A stretch of 64,000 nucleotides of DNA. Source: Streptomyces roseirectus. GTDB taxonomy: Bacteria > Actinomycetota > Actinomycetes > Streptomycetales > Streptomycetaceae. The translations under genes and the position numbers were made by a program. The stretch spans positions 3,510,001-3,574,000 of the forward strand of contig NZ_CP060828.1 of NCBI RefSeq assembly GCF_014489635.1. The letters are read 5' to 3'. Below the pieces are notes generated by a model. It searched no databases, was not told the origin of the DNA, and worked only from the letters and a program-made list of their open reading frames with translations. Below are positions 9,558 through 17,739 of the stretch, one piece after another; positions within the stretch are counted from its first letter, which is position 1; each line of letters begins with the position of its first letter.

Positions 9558-10504
9558 GGATCGTGGACCTGGACGAGCGGGGCTGGCTGGTGCGGCCGGA
9601 CGGGCGCCCGGTGCCCGCCGCGCGCCTCGGCGAGTACTTCGCGGAGCACCTGGTGCCGCCCGAGGGGGCGACGGACATCGTGGTGTACGTGCACGGCTGG
9701 CAGACGTCGGCGGAGGCGGCGCAGTCGGCCGTCCGGCGGCTCATGGGGCTGGTGGACGGCCGGATCGGCGCGTGTCCGCAGGCGTATCCGAGGGGTTTTA
9801 CGCCGTGGCCGGTGCTGGTGCGGTGGCCGTCGCGCTCGCTGCCGTCGCTCGGCGGGTACCGCAGGATCCGGGAGCGGGCGCACGCGATGTCGCGGGAGGG
9901 GTTCGCGGGGCGGGTGCTGGGGTCGCTGCTGGGCTATCTGGACGCGCGGCGGGGCGATCCGGCGTCGAGGGTGCTGCGGACGCGGGGCGGGCAGTATCTG
10001 CACCTCGTCGGGCACTCGTTCGGCTGCCGGTTCCTGTGCGAGGCGGTGCTGTGGGCGGCCGGGGGGCCGCCGACGCTGGGCTGGAGCATGCCGGGGCCGG
10101 TGGGGCGGCCGTTCACCGTGGACTCGATGCTGCTGTTGCAGATGGCCGCGCCGCGCGACGCGTTCGCGACGGCGTTCGGGGCGCTCGGCACGGCACCGCT
10201 GCACGGCCCGGTCGTCGCGACGTACTCGCACCACGACCGGGCCACCGGTTTCTGGCATGTGCGCGCCGAGCATCGGGCGGGCGTCGGGTACGCCGGGATC
10301 GGCACCGCGCCCGCGCCGGTGTCGTCGATCCGGATGCGGGCCTGTGACGACCCGTATCCGGCCGGTGAGCTGGATCACCGGTTCGTCAGTGTCGACGCGA
10401 GCGAGGTGTTCACGCGGGGCCGGGGACCGGCGGGGGCGCACTCCGACCATCTGCGGCCGGAGACGGCCCATCTGCTGCTGTCGCTGGCCGCGGGCGCCCG
10501 GTGA
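9554..10504 (+). CDS. Alpha/beta hydrolase (lipase/esterase-like), last gene of the CHAT operon
   Basis: 316 residues from GTG 9554, whose codon overlaps the CHAT stop (GTGA). VVYVHGWQ (H47) marks the oxyanion region after strand 3; LHLVGHSFGCR holds the nucleophile elbow GxSxG with S155. YSHHDRATG and GAHSDHLRP are candidate Asp and His triad partners. No signal peptide or membrane segment, so likely cytosolic. Translational coupling argues that it works with the CHAT protease, perhaps as a second effector on lipids or as a protease-activated enzyme; both are inference. An in-frame extension to 9275 exists but lies inside the CHAT gene. Confidence 0.8.
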   Translation: MRIVDLDERGWLVRPDGRPVPAARLGEYFAEHLVPPEGATDIVVYVHGWQTSAEAAQSAVRRLMGLVDGRIGACPQAYPRGFTPWPVLVRWPSRSLPSLGGYRRIRERAHAMSREGFAGRVLGSLLGYLDARRGDPASRVLRTRGGQYLHLVGHSFGCRFLCEAVLWAAGGPPTLGWSMPGPVGRPFTVDSMLLLQMAAPRDAFATAFGALGTAPLHGPVVATYSHHDRATGFWHVRAEHRAGVGYAGIGTAPAPVSSIRMRACDDPYPAGELDHRFVSVDASEVFTRGRGPAGAHSDHLRPETAHLLLSLAAGAR

Positions 10505-10537
10505 TTCAGCCCTTGATCAGCTCTTGGCCAGCTCTGG

Positions 10538-10789
10538 TCAGCCCTTGTCGGCGGACGGCTCCGAGGCGGCCTCGGCCTTCGCGGAACCGGCCTTCGCGGA
10601 ACCGGTCTCCGGTTCCTTGAAGTCGACCCTGCTCATGTGCTTGTTCATCGACTTCATCAGGGCCCACACCGCCAGCGCCATGACGGCGAAGACGATGAAA
10701 CCGAGGACGCCGGGGGTGACCTTGTTCTCGTCGACCTCCTTGGCGAGGGGGACGAGATGCGTCATTGCCAGGCTCACGCTTGCGCTCAT
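10538..10789 (-). CDS. Small single-pass membrane protein downstream of mca
   Basis: About 83 residues (MSASVSLAMTHLVPLAKEVD). One membrane helix (VLGFIVFAVMALAVWALM), then a basic turn and a hydrophilic tail with a GSAKA duplication. It starts 1 bp after the mca stop, so it is almost certainly co-transcribed. Met-Thr at 10765 is an alternative start. Similar short proteins follow mca in other Streptomyces (from memory). Function unknown; membrane tethering of mycothiol detoxification is a guess. Confidence 0.7.
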   Translation of the reverse strand: MSASVSLAMTHLVPLAKEVDENKVTPGVLGFIVFAVMALAVWALMKSMNKHMSRVDFKEPETGSAKAGSAKAEAASEPSADKG

Positions 10790-10790
10790 G

Positions 10791-11672
10791 TCAGGCATTG
10801 TCGCGGATGCCCGCAAAGAGGTCGTCCTCGGGGATGGAACTGTCGACGAGGGACTTCGCCAGCTCGTACTCCTCGGTCGGCCACACCTCCTTCTGGATGT
10901 CCATCGGGACGCGGAACCAGCCGCCGTCCGGGTCGATCTGCGTGGCGTGCGCCAGCAGGGCCTTGTCGCGGATCTCGTAGTACTCGGCGCACGGGATGTG
11001 CGTGGTCAGGACGCGCTCGACGCGCTCGAACTCGTCCCACCGCTTCAGCCACTCCTCGTACGGGGACTCCATGCCGCGGGCGATCATCGCGTCGTGGAGC
11101 GCCTGGGTGCGGGGGCGGTTGAAGCCCTGGTTGTAGTAGAGCTTCTGCGGCTGGAACGCCGGGCCGTACTCGGACTCGGGGTACTTCTCGGTGTCCGCCG
11201 CCGCCTCGAAGGCGATCATCGAGATCTTGTGGGTCATGATGTGGTCGGGGTGCGGGTAGCCGCCGTTCTCGTCGTAGGTGGTGATCACTTGTGGACGGAA
11301 CGAACGGATCTTGCGGACGAGTTCCCCGGCGGCCTTCTCTTCGTCCTCAAGGGCGAAGCAGCCCTCGGGGAGCGGGGGCAGCGGGTCGCCCTCGGGGAGG
11401 CCGGAGTCGACGAAGCCGAGCCATTCCTGCTTGACGCCCAGGATCTCGCGGGCCTCGTCCATCTCCTTCTTGCGCACCTCGTGGATGTGCTCCTCGATGT
11501 ACGTGTCGCCCTGGAGCTTCGGGTTGAGGATGGAGCCGCGCTCCCCGCCCGTGCAGGTCACCACAAGGACGTCCACCCCCTCGGCCACGTACTTCGCCAT
11601 GGTGGCCGCGCCCTTGCTCGACTCGTCGTCGGGGTGGGCGTGGACGGCCATCAGTCGCAGCTGGTCAGTCAA
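10791..11672 (-). CDS. mca: Mycothiol S-conjugate amidase
   Basis: 293 residues. Hydrolyses mycothiol S-conjugates to a mercapturic acid and GlcN-Ins, the actinobacterial counterpart of glutathione-based detoxification; cytosolic zinc enzyme. Zinc-site motifs of the LmbE/PIG-L fold are clear: AHPDDESSKG near the N-terminus and GGYPHPDHIMTH mid-protein. Length and the region FQPQKLYYNQGFNR favour Mca over the deacetylase MshB. First gene of a two-gene unit with the small membrane protein; divergent from the DUF4307 gene across a 172-bp promoter region. Confidence 0.95.
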   Translation of the reverse strand: MTDQLRLMAVHAHPDDESSKGAATMAKYVAEGVDVLVVTCTGGERGSILNPKLQGDTYIEEHIHEVRKKEMDEAREILGVKQEWLGFVDSGLPEGDPLPPLPEGCFALEDEEKAAGELVRKIRSFRPQVITTYDENGGYPHPDHIMTHKISMIAFEAAADTEKYPESEYGPAFQPQKLYYNQGFNRPRTQALHDAMIARGMESPYEEWLKRWDEFERVERVLTTHIPCAEYYEIRDKALLAHATQIDPDGGWFRVPMDIQKEVWPTEEYELAKSLVDSSIPEDDLFAGIRDNA

Positions 11673-11844
11673 GACTCATCCTCAGTCGGTCGGCACCCCG
11701 GTCGCCTGGGGTGCATTCATGTGGGACCACGCCCCCGTGGGACCCCGTGGGAACGTCGTCGAGGGGCGGTGGTCGCGCTCTCGCGGGGGGCTTCTATAGT
11801 GACCGAATCGGGGGACGAATTGTTCCGGGGCCCGGAGGACCGAC

Positions 11845-12243
11845 ATGAGTACGGCAAGTGCGCGCACGCCCGAGGGGCGGTACGGCCGTACGTCGGACGC
11901 GCGGGCCGATCACCGGCTGAAGATTCTCGGCGGGGTCCTCGGGGTGCTGTTCCTCGGGCTGATCGGCTGGTTCGGCTGGCACTACGTCGGTGAGAACGAG
12001 ATCAGCGGTGAGCTGATCGCCTTCCAGGTCTCCGACGACTCCGTGCAGGTCCACCTGGAGGTCCGCAAGGACTCCGGGGCGAGCGGCTACTGCACGGTGC
12101 GCTCGCAGGCCGAGAACGGCGCCGAGGTCGGGCGCGCGGACTTCCGCTTCTCCGGTTCGGACACGCGGATCGACAAGGTCGTCACGCTGCGGACGACGTC
12201 GCGGGGGACGACGGCCGAGCTGCTGGGGTGCCACCCCTCCTGA
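11845..12243 (+). CDS. DUF4307 membrane-anchored protein
   Basis: 132 residues. After a hydrophilic start with YGRTSDARADHRLK comes one membrane helix (ILGGVLGVLFLGLIGWFGWHYV), then an extracytoplasmic beta-rich domain with two Cys (SGYCTVRSQ and ELLGCHPS). This is the DUF4307 layout, found in actinobacteria between mca and greA. Upstream GGAGGACCGAC is a good ribosome site. Function unknown. Confidence 0.85.
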   Translation: MSTASARTPEGRYGRTSDARADHRLKILGGVLGVLFLGLIGWFGWHYVGENEISGELIAFQVSDDSVQVHLEVRKDSGASGYCTVRSQAENGAEVGRADFRFSGSDTRIDKVVTLRTTSRGTTAELLGCHPS

Positions 12244-12384
12244 GCCGGGTCTGTGTCCGCCGGTGACTTTTGTCCTCCCCCTTCCGGCGTCGAATTGTTA
12301 GGCTCGTGGTTTCGCCCGTCCCTGAAGGAACATGCTTCGGGGTAGGGCGATGCTTTGTATTCCCAGTACCGACGAGGAGCACCT

Positions 12385-12885
12385 GTGACCCAGACCAGCG
12401 AGAACGTCACCTGGCTGACCCAGGAGGCGTACAACAAGCTCAAGGATGAGCTTGCGCACCTTACTGGTCCCGCGCGCACGGAGATCGCCGCGAAGATCGC
12501 GGCCGCGCGCGAGGAAGGTGACCTGCGCGAGAACGGCGGGTACCACGCGGCCAAGGAGGAGCAGGGCAAGCAGGAGCTTCGCGTGCGCCAGCTCACGCAG
12601 CTGCTGGAGAACGCGCAGGTCGGCGAGGCCCCGCGGTCGGCGGACGGCACCGTCGCCCCCGGCATGGTCGTCACCATCGCCTTCGACGGCGACGAGGACG
12701 ACACCCTGGAGTTCCTGCTGGCCTCCCGCGAATACGCGAGCGCCGACATCGAGACGTACTCGCCCCAGTCGCCCCTGGGCTCCGGCGTCATCGGCCACAA
12801 GGTCGGGGAGGACGCCGAGTACGAGCTGCCCAACGGGAAGAAGGCCGCGGTCCGCATCCTGAAGGCGGAGCCGTACAACGGCTGA
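12385..12885 (+). CDS. greA: Transcription elongation factor GreA
   Basis: 166 residues from GTG 12385, preceded by GAGGAGC. GreA inserts its coiled coil into the RNA polymerase secondary channel and stimulates cleavage of backtracked RNA. The N-terminal coiled coil carries the catalytic acidic tip (EEGDLRENGGYHAAKEEQ), and the C-terminal FKBP-like domain ends in SPLGSGVIGHKVGEDAEYELPNGK, as in the family. The frame extends to 12355 but the ribosome site fixes the start at GTG. A strong hairpin terminator follows. Confidence 0.95.
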   Translation: MTQTSENVTWLTQEAYNKLKDELAHLTGPARTEIAAKIAAAREEGDLRENGGYHAAKEEQGKQELRVRQLTQLLENAQVGEAPRSADGTVAPGMVVTIAFDGDEDDTLEFLLASREYASADIETYSPQSPLGSGVIGHKVGEDAEYELPNGKKAAVRILKAEPYNG

Positions 12886-12910
12886 CGCCGTCCCCCTCAT
12901 CGCCCCCGAC

Positions 12911-12941
12911 AGCCCCCGGCGCCCGCACGACGCCGGGGGCT
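12911..12941 (+). terminator. Hairpin terminator after greA
   Basis: Perfect 11-bp stem (agcccccggcg / cgccgggggct) with a 9-nt loop, followed by a weak T-rich stretch. It sits 26 bp after the greA stop and before the convergent permease gene, so it may act in both directions. Confidence 0.8.
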
Positions 12942-12956
12942 TCGTCATGTGCGCGC

Positions 12957-13838
12957 TCACGCCGTCGCCGAGCGGTACTTGCGGACCGCGAGGGTGCGGA
13001 AGACGAGGACGATGAGGACGGAGTAGATGACGGAGGCCCACACGGGGTGCTGCATGGGCCAGGCGTCGGAGTGCGAGAGGCCGGGGTCGCCGAAGAGCTG
13101 ACGGCACGCCTGGACCGTCGCGCTGAAGGGGTTCCACTCGGCGATGTGGCGCAGCCAGGGCGTCATCTGGCCGGAGTCGACGAACGCGTTGGAGATGAAG
13201 GTGACCGGGAAGAGCCAGATCAGGCCCCCGGAGGTGGCCGCCTCGGGCGTGCGCACGGAGAGCCCGATCAGCGCGCCGATCCAGGTGAAGGCGTAGCCCA
13301 GCAGGAGCAGGAGCCCGAACCCGCCGAGGATCTTGCCGATGTTGGTGGGCTGCGCGGTGCCGAGCCGCCAGCCGACGAGGAGGGCGACGACGGCGAGGAC
13401 GACCAGGGTCAGCGCGGTCTGGACGAGGTCGGCGACGGTCCGCCCGGTGAGTACCGCGCCGCGCGCCATCGGCAGTGACCTGAACCGGTCGATGAGCCCC
13501 TTGTGCATGTCGTCGGCGATGCCCGCGCCGGCGCCCGCGGTCGCGAAGGTCACGGTCTGCGCGAAGATCCCGGCCATCAGGAAGTTCTTGTAGACGTCGG
13601 GGTCGGTGCTGTTGCCGATCTTCATGGAGCCGCCGAAGACGTAGGCGAACAGGACGACGAACATGACGGGCTGGATGACGCCGAAGAGGACCATCTCGGG
13701 GATGCGGGACATCCGGATGAGGTTGCGCTTGGCGACGATCATCGAGTCCCGGAAGGACTGCACGGCGGGGTGGGGCGGGGCGGGGACGACGTGCGTGTCG
13801 GTGGGGGTGGTGCCGGTGGTGCTGCGGCTGGTGGTCAT
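12957..13838 (-). CDS. ABC-2 type permease of a DrrAB-like exporter
   Basis: About 293 residues from ATG 13838, overlapping the ATPase stop by 4 bp. The cytoplasmic N-terminus (VQSFRDSMIVAKRNLIRMSRIPEM) is followed by about six membrane helices (FGVIQPVMFVVLFAYVF, VLAVVALLVGW, LGGFGLLLLLGYAF and others). RFRSLPMARGAVLTGRTVADL is characteristic of ABC-2 permeases related to DrrB. The upstream in-frame extension to 14300 lies over the ATPase gene. Probably exports a hydrophobic compound; substrate not predictable. Confidence 0.88.
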   Translation of the reverse strand: MTTSRSTTGTTPTDTHVVPAPPHPAVQSFRDSMIVAKRNLIRMSRIPEMVLFGVIQPVMFVVLFAYVFGGSMKIGNSTDPDVYKNFLMAGIFAQTVTFATAGAGAGIADDMHKGLIDRFRSLPMARGAVLTGRTVADLVQTALTLVVLAVVALLVGWRLGTAQPTNIGKILGGFGLLLLLGYAFTWIGALIGLSVRTPEAATSGGLIWLFPVTFISNAFVDSGQMTPWLRHIAEWNPFSATVQACRQLFGDPGLSHSDAWPMQHPVWASVIYSVLIVLVFRTLAVRKYRSATA

Positions 13839-14821
13839 TTCGCGGCCCTGCCCTTCTTCTCGGTGCCCGCCTCGTCCTGCTCCTCGGCGACGTGGCCCGT
13901 CAGGGAGAGGAAGACGTCGTCGAGGGTGGGCCGGCGCAGCCCGATGTCGTCGATCTCGATGCCCCGCGTGTCGAGTTCGCGGATGATCTCGGCGAGGAGT
14001 TTGGCGCCGCCGGTGACGGGGACGGTGAGCCTGCGGGTGTGCTCCTCGATGGTGACGGAGCCCTTGCCGGAGGCGGCGAGGAGTTCGGCGGCGGCGGACA
14101 TGCGCCCCCGGTCGTGGACGACGACCTCGACGCGCTCGCCCCCGGTGCGCGCCTTGAGCTGGTCGGAGGTGCCGCGCGCGATGACGCGGCCGTGGTCGAC
14201 GACGGCGATGTCGTGGGCGAGCTGGTCGGCCTCCTCCAGGTACTGCGTGGTGAGCAGGAGCGTCGTGCCGCCGGAGACGAGGTTCTTGATGACGTCCCAC
14301 AGGAGCAGGCGGTTGCGGGGGTCGAGGCCGGTCGTCGGCTCGTCCATGAACATCACCGGCGGGGAGACGACGAGGGCCGCGGCGAGGTCGAGGCGGCGGC
14401 GCATGCCGCCGGAGTAGGTCTTGGCGGTGCGGTCGGCGGCGTCCGCGAGGTCGAAGCGGTCGAGGAGTTCGGCGGCGCGGTCCTTCGCCTGCCGGGCCGT
14501 CATCTGGTAGAGGCGGCCGACCATGACCAGGTTCTCGCGGCCGGTGAGGTATTCGTCGACCGCGGCGAACTGGCCGGAGAGGCCGATGGCTCGGCGTACC
14601 TCGTTGGGCTGCTTGACGACGTCGAGGCCGGCGACGACCGCGCGGCCGCTGTCGGGGCGGAGCAGGGTGGTCAGGCAGCGCACGGCGGTGGTCTTGCCCG
14701 CGCCGTTGGGCCCGAGCAGGCCCAGGACCGTGCCCTCCGGGACGTCGAGGTCGACGCCGTCGAGGGCTTTGACGTCACCGAAGGTCTTCACGAGTCCTTC
14801 GGCGTAGATGGCACCCGGCAT
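13835..14821 (-). CDS. ABC transporter ATPase, DrrA-like
   Basis: 328 residues. GGAGAG six bases upstream fixes ATG 14821 (MPGAIYAEGLVKTFGDVKAL). Walker A GPNGAGKTT, signature YSGGMRRRLDLA, Walker B VMFMDEPTTGLD and switch His in LLTTQYLEEAD are all present. The C-terminal part (after EADQLAHDIAVVDHGRVIA) matches the DUF4162-type tail of daunorubicin-resistance ATPases. Coupled to the permease by ATGA. Energises export; substrate unknown. Confidence 0.93.
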   Translation of the reverse strand: MPGAIYAEGLVKTFGDVKALDGVDLDVPEGTVLGLLGPNGAGKTTAVRCLTTLLRPDSGRAVVAGLDVVKQPNEVRRAIGLSGQFAAVDEYLTGRENLVMVGRLYQMTARQAKDRAAELLDRFDLADAADRTAKTYSGGMRRRLDLAAALVVSPPVMFMDEPTTGLDPRNRLLLWDVIKNLVSGGTTLLLTTQYLEEADQLAHDIAVVDHGRVIARGTSDQLKARTGGERVEVVVHDRGRMSAAAELLAASGKGSVTIEEHTRRLTVPVTGGAKLLAEIIRELDTRGIEIDDIGLRRPTLDDVFLSLTGHVAEEQDEAGTEKKGRAAK

Positions 14822-14939
14822 TGGGCTCTCCACGTCTTCGGGGGTTCTTCGGATCGTGCGGTTCGTGCCTTGCGAGAAGCGTAGGTTCGTGGCTCGCGGC
14901 TCGCCCGGCAAACGTTCGAGCGGCGTGCGACTCACCATA

Positions 14940-14955
14940 ACGCGATGTATCGCGT
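14940..14955. promoter_or_regulatory. Inverted repeat upstream of the DrrAB-like operon
   Basis: acgcgat-gt-atcgcgt, a perfect 7-bp inverted repeat with 2-nt spacer, 119 bp before the ATPase start. The read-through form resembles operators of TetR/PadR-type regulators (core GATACATC). No such regulator gene is adjacent, so the assignment is tentative. Confidence 0.4.
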
Positions 14956-15032
14956 CTCTCAACACACTTCACCCTTGCGGGTGAGGGGGCCTTGCGTGAG
15001 CCGGGATTTCCCGACGGTTCCGGCTCGGTCTC

Positions 15033-16262
15033 CTACTCGATGACGGTGTAGCCCGCGTCCCGCAGGGCCCGCCCGACCTCGGTGCAGTGGGCCGGGCCCT
15101 TCGTCTCCAGGTGGAGTTCGACCTCGGCCTCGGCCAGCCCGAGCCGCGGGTCGGTACGGACGTGGCTGACGTCGAGGACGTTCGCGTCGGCCCCCGACAG
15201 CACCCCGAGCAGCGTGGCGAGGGCGCCGGGGCGGTCCGTGAGCCGCAGTCGTACGGCGAGGTATCGGCCCTGTGCCGCCATTCCGTGCCGCAGGACGCGT
15301 TGCATCAGCACCGGGTCGACGTTCCCGCCCGACAGGACCGCGACGACCGGCCCCTCGAACGCGCCGGGCTCGCTCAGCAGCGCCGCGACGGGGCTCGCGC
15401 CCGCCGGTTCGACGACCAGCTTGGCCCGCTCGAGACACAGCAGCAGGGCCGCCGACAGCGCGTCCTCGGAGACCGTGCGCACCTCGTCGACCAGGTCGCG
15501 CACGAGCGCGAACGGCACGTCGCCGGGGCGGCCGACCCGGATGCCGTCGGCCATCGTCAGCGTAGAGCGCACCGATACCGGCCGCCCGGCTTCGAGCGAC
15601 GGCGGGTACGCGGCGGCACCGGCCGCCTGGACGCCGACGATCCGCACGTCGGGGCGCAGCGCCTTCACGGCGACCGCGATCCCGGCGGCGAGCCCGCCCC
15701 CGCCGATGCCGACGACGATCGTCCGCACCTCGGGGCACTGCTCCAGGATCTCCAGGCCGACCGTGCCCTGACCTGCGATGACGTCCGGGTGGTCGAAGGG
15801 GTGGATGAACACCGCGCCCGTCTCGGCGGCGTACTCCTGGGCCGCGGCCAGCGTCTCGTCGACCACCTGGCCGTGCAGGCGGACCTCCGCGCCGTACTCG
15901 CGGGTCGCGCTGATCTTGGGCAGCGGGGCGCCCTGCGGCATGAACACCGTCGCGTGCACGCCGAGCAGCGCCGAGGCCAGGGCGACGCCCTGCGCGTGGT
16001 TGCCGGCGCTCGCGGCGACGACCCCGGCGGCGCGCTCCTCCGGGAGGAGACCGGCGATGCGCACGTACGCGCCGCGCAGCTTGAAGGAGCCCGTGCGCTG
16101 AAGGTTCTCGCACTTCAGGTGGACGGGGGCGCCGACGAGCTGGGTGAGGTGCCGGCTGCCTTCCATGGCCGTCGCGCGGGCCACGCCCGAGAGCATCTTC
16201 TGGGCGCCCCGGACGTCGTCCAGGGTGACGGGCCGAAAGGAGTCAGCCGTGCGGTAGCTCAT
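15033..16262 (-). CDS. ilvA: Threonine ammonia-lyase with ACT domain
   Basis: 409 residues. PLP enzyme that deaminates L-threonine to 2-oxobutanoate, feeding isoleucine synthesis or propionyl-CoA. The PLP lysine is K61 in GSFKLRGA; ASAGNHAQGVA and GIGGGGLAAG (phosphate cradle) are intact. The last 75 or so residues form one ACT domain (VRLRLTDRPGALATLLGVL), the layout of short single-ACT enzymes. Divergent from the MarR gene. Could be annotated as a serine/threonine dehydratase; threonine is more likely. Confidence 0.92.
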   Translation of the reverse strand: MSYRTADSFRPVTLDDVRGAQKMLSGVARATAMEGSRHLTQLVGAPVHLKCENLQRTGSFKLRGAYVRIAGLLPEERAAGVVAASAGNHAQGVALASALLGVHATVFMPQGAPLPKISATREYGAEVRLHGQVVDETLAAAQEYAAETGAVFIHPFDHPDVIAGQGTVGLEILEQCPEVRTIVVGIGGGGLAAGIAVAVKALRPDVRIVGVQAAGAAAYPPSLEAGRPVSVRSTLTMADGIRVGRPGDVPFALVRDLVDEVRTVSEDALSAALLLCLERAKLVVEPAGASPVAALLSEPGAFEGPVVAVLSGGNVDPVLMQRVLRHGMAAQGRYLAVRLRLTDRPGALATLLGVLSGADANVLDVSHVRTDPRLGLAEAEVELHLETKGPAHCTEVGRALRDAGYTVIE

Positions 16263-16407
16263 GACTCAAGCATCGCAGTTCACAGGCGGGAACGGGTCGT
16301 CCGACCGAGGCGCGGAACGGGTTTGCGCAGCGCCGGTACGGCTGCCCGCCCGGCCGCGTACCCTGTCCCCCAACCCAGCACCCCCATGATGGAGCGAGCC
16401 CCCGGCC

Positions 16408-16932
16408 ATGCCCACAACACCTGAAATGTCGATGGACATGACGACCGTCGGTGACACCGGTCTTCTCGACGCCCTCCAGCACGAGGTCGCCCTCTTCGCC
16501 CGCCGCGCGGAACAGACGCGGCTCGGGGGCGTGGGCCAGGTCCGCAACTCCATGGACCGTGCGGCCTACCTGCTGCTCAACCGCCTCGACAAAGAGGGAC
16601 CGATGGGCGTGAAGGCGCTCGCCGCGAGCATGGGCATCGACTCCTCGACGGTCACCCGTCAGGTCGCGCCCCTGGTCGACACCGGCCTGGTCAAGCGGAC
16701 CTCGCACCCGGAGGACGGGCGTGCGGTGGTCCTCCAGCTGTCCCCGCGCGGCAAGTCCCGTCTGGAGGAGGTGCGTTCCTCGCGCCGCCAACTGATGGAC
16801 GAGCTGACGCAGGACTGGCAGCCCGCCGAGCGCGAGGCGTTCTGCTCCCTCCTGACGCGCTTCAACACCGCGCTCTCCGCGCGCATGTCCCCGCAGGGGA
16901 TGGCGGGGGCCGAGCCCGCGCAGGAGTCCTGA
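16408..16932 (+). CDS. MarR-family transcriptional regulator
   Basis: 174 residues. Winged helix-turn-helix: GPMGVKALAASMGIDSSTVTRQVAPLVDTGLVKRTSHPEDGRAV, with the wing residues typical of MarR. Flanking helices form the dimer interface. Divergent from ilvA with 145 bp between, so it may control itself or ilvA. ATG 16408 is used; 16429 is possible. The ligand is not predictable. Confidence 0.9.
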   Translation: MPTTPEMSMDMTTVGDTGLLDALQHEVALFARRAEQTRLGGVGQVRNSMDRAAYLLLNRLDKEGPMGVKALAASMGIDSSTVTRQVAPLVDTGLVKRTSHPEDGRAVVLQLSPRGKSRLEEVRSSRRQLMDELTQDWQPAEREAFCSLLTRFNTALSARMSPQGMAGAEPAQES

Positions 16933-17003
16933 GCACGGGGGTTGACCGGCGGGGGTCCGCTGTCCTCAGATGAGGCGGTCGGGACCGTCGGGGGAGGTGC
17001 GGG

Positions 17004-17453
17004 GTGCGGGAGTTCGAGGTGTTCGTGGCGGCGGCCGGGGGGCGCCTGCTGTGGACGGCCACGCTGATCACCGGTGAGGTCGCGGACGACAATCCACGCG
17101 CGCGGAGACTGCTGGCGCTCGCGCTGGCGCGTACGTACGCGTACTGGGACCGCGTCCAGGGCGGCGACCCCTACGACCACGCGCGCGGGCAGCTCGCCAC
17201 CCGTTTCGTGCACTCCGCCTGGCGCCACCACGCTACCCATCCGGACTCGCCGCTGGCCCGGCTGAGCCCCCAGGAGCGGCTGGTGCTGGTGCTGCGGCAC
17301 CACGAGGGCGTCGCCGAGGAGCAGATCGCCGCCCTCCTGGGCCTGTCCCCCGAGCGCGCCCGCGCGATCTGCCACCGCGCCACGACGAACCTCCTGCACG
17401 CGCCGCGCGGGCCCGCGCCCGCGGTGTCGGGGGCGAAGGCGGTGCCGTCGTGA
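17004..17453 (+). CDS. Degenerate sigma-70-like protein with region 4 HTH
   Basis: 149 residues from GTG 17004 (GGGGGAGGTGCGG upstream). The C-terminal half is a clear sigma region 4 (LSPQERLVLVLRHHEGVAEEQIAALLGLSPERARAICHRA). The N-terminal half resembles SigE-type ECF factors in layout (TATLITGEV, TYAYWDRV) but lacks a recognisable region 2 core-binding motif. Overlaps the next gene, a single-pass membrane protein, by 4 bp, a pair reminiscent of sigma/anti-sigma units. Whether it initiates transcription is doubtful. Confidence 0.7.
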   Translation: MREFEVFVAAAGGRLLWTATLITGEVADDNPRARRLLALALARTYAYWDRVQGGDPYDHARGQLATRFVHSAWRHHATHPDSPLARLSPQERLVLVLRHHEGVAEEQIAALLGLSPERARAICHRATTNLLHAPRGPAPAVSGAKAVPS

Positions 17454-17701
17454 GCGCCCGCTCGAACCGGGAGCTGACCGTGGCCCGGCTGATGCGGGGG
17501 CCGACGCTCGTGGTGCCGCCCGAGGTGACGGCGGAGGCCGTGCGCAGGGGCGCGCGGCTGCTGCGGTGGCGCAGGGTGCTGCGCCGGGTGCTGTGGACGG
17601 TTCTGTTCGCGGCGGCCGTCGCGTTCGCCGTGTGGGCCGCGCTGGCGCACCCGTGGGTGGCGCCGCCGTCGGAGACGACGCCACCCGTCACGGGCTGGTG
17701 A
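17450..17701 (+). CDS. Short single-pass membrane protein coupled to the sigma-like gene
   Basis: 83 residues from GTG 17450, overlapping the upstream stop. A cytoplasmic basic N-terminus (NRELTVARLMRG, RRGARLLRWRRVLRR) precedes one membrane helix (VLWTVLFAAAVAFAVWAAL) and a short Pro-rich outer tail. No ZAS zinc motif, so anti-sigma function rests only on position and topology. The stop codon lies in a 21-bp tandem duplication. Confidence 0.6.
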   Translation: MSARSNRELTVARLMRGPTLVVPPEVTAEAVRRGARLLRWRRVLRRVLWTVLFAAAVAFAVWAALAHPWVAPPSETTPPVTGW

Positions 17702-17739
17702 GTCAGGCGAGGGCCTGCGTGAGTCAGGCGAGGGCCTGC
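17698..17739. repeat. 21-bp tandem duplication spanning two convergent stop codons
   Basis: Two identical 21-bp units in direct tandem. Unit one carries the TGA of the membrane-protein gene (+), unit two the TGA of metB (-). On the minus strand metB ends in QALA-stop, and the second unit repeats QALA-stop downstream. The duplication therefore leaves both proteins intact. Confidence 0.9.

Noticed and set aside
2900..10504. Operon as an AfsR/SARP antibiotic regulator locus
   Set aside because: NB-ARC plus TPR recalls AfsR, but there is no OmpR-type DNA-binding or BTAD domain, and the partners are a protease and a hydrolase.
13839..14300. Extension of the permease frame into the ATPase gene
   Set aside because: The ATGA overlap gives the normal start; the extension is a frame-shifted reading of ATPase codons.
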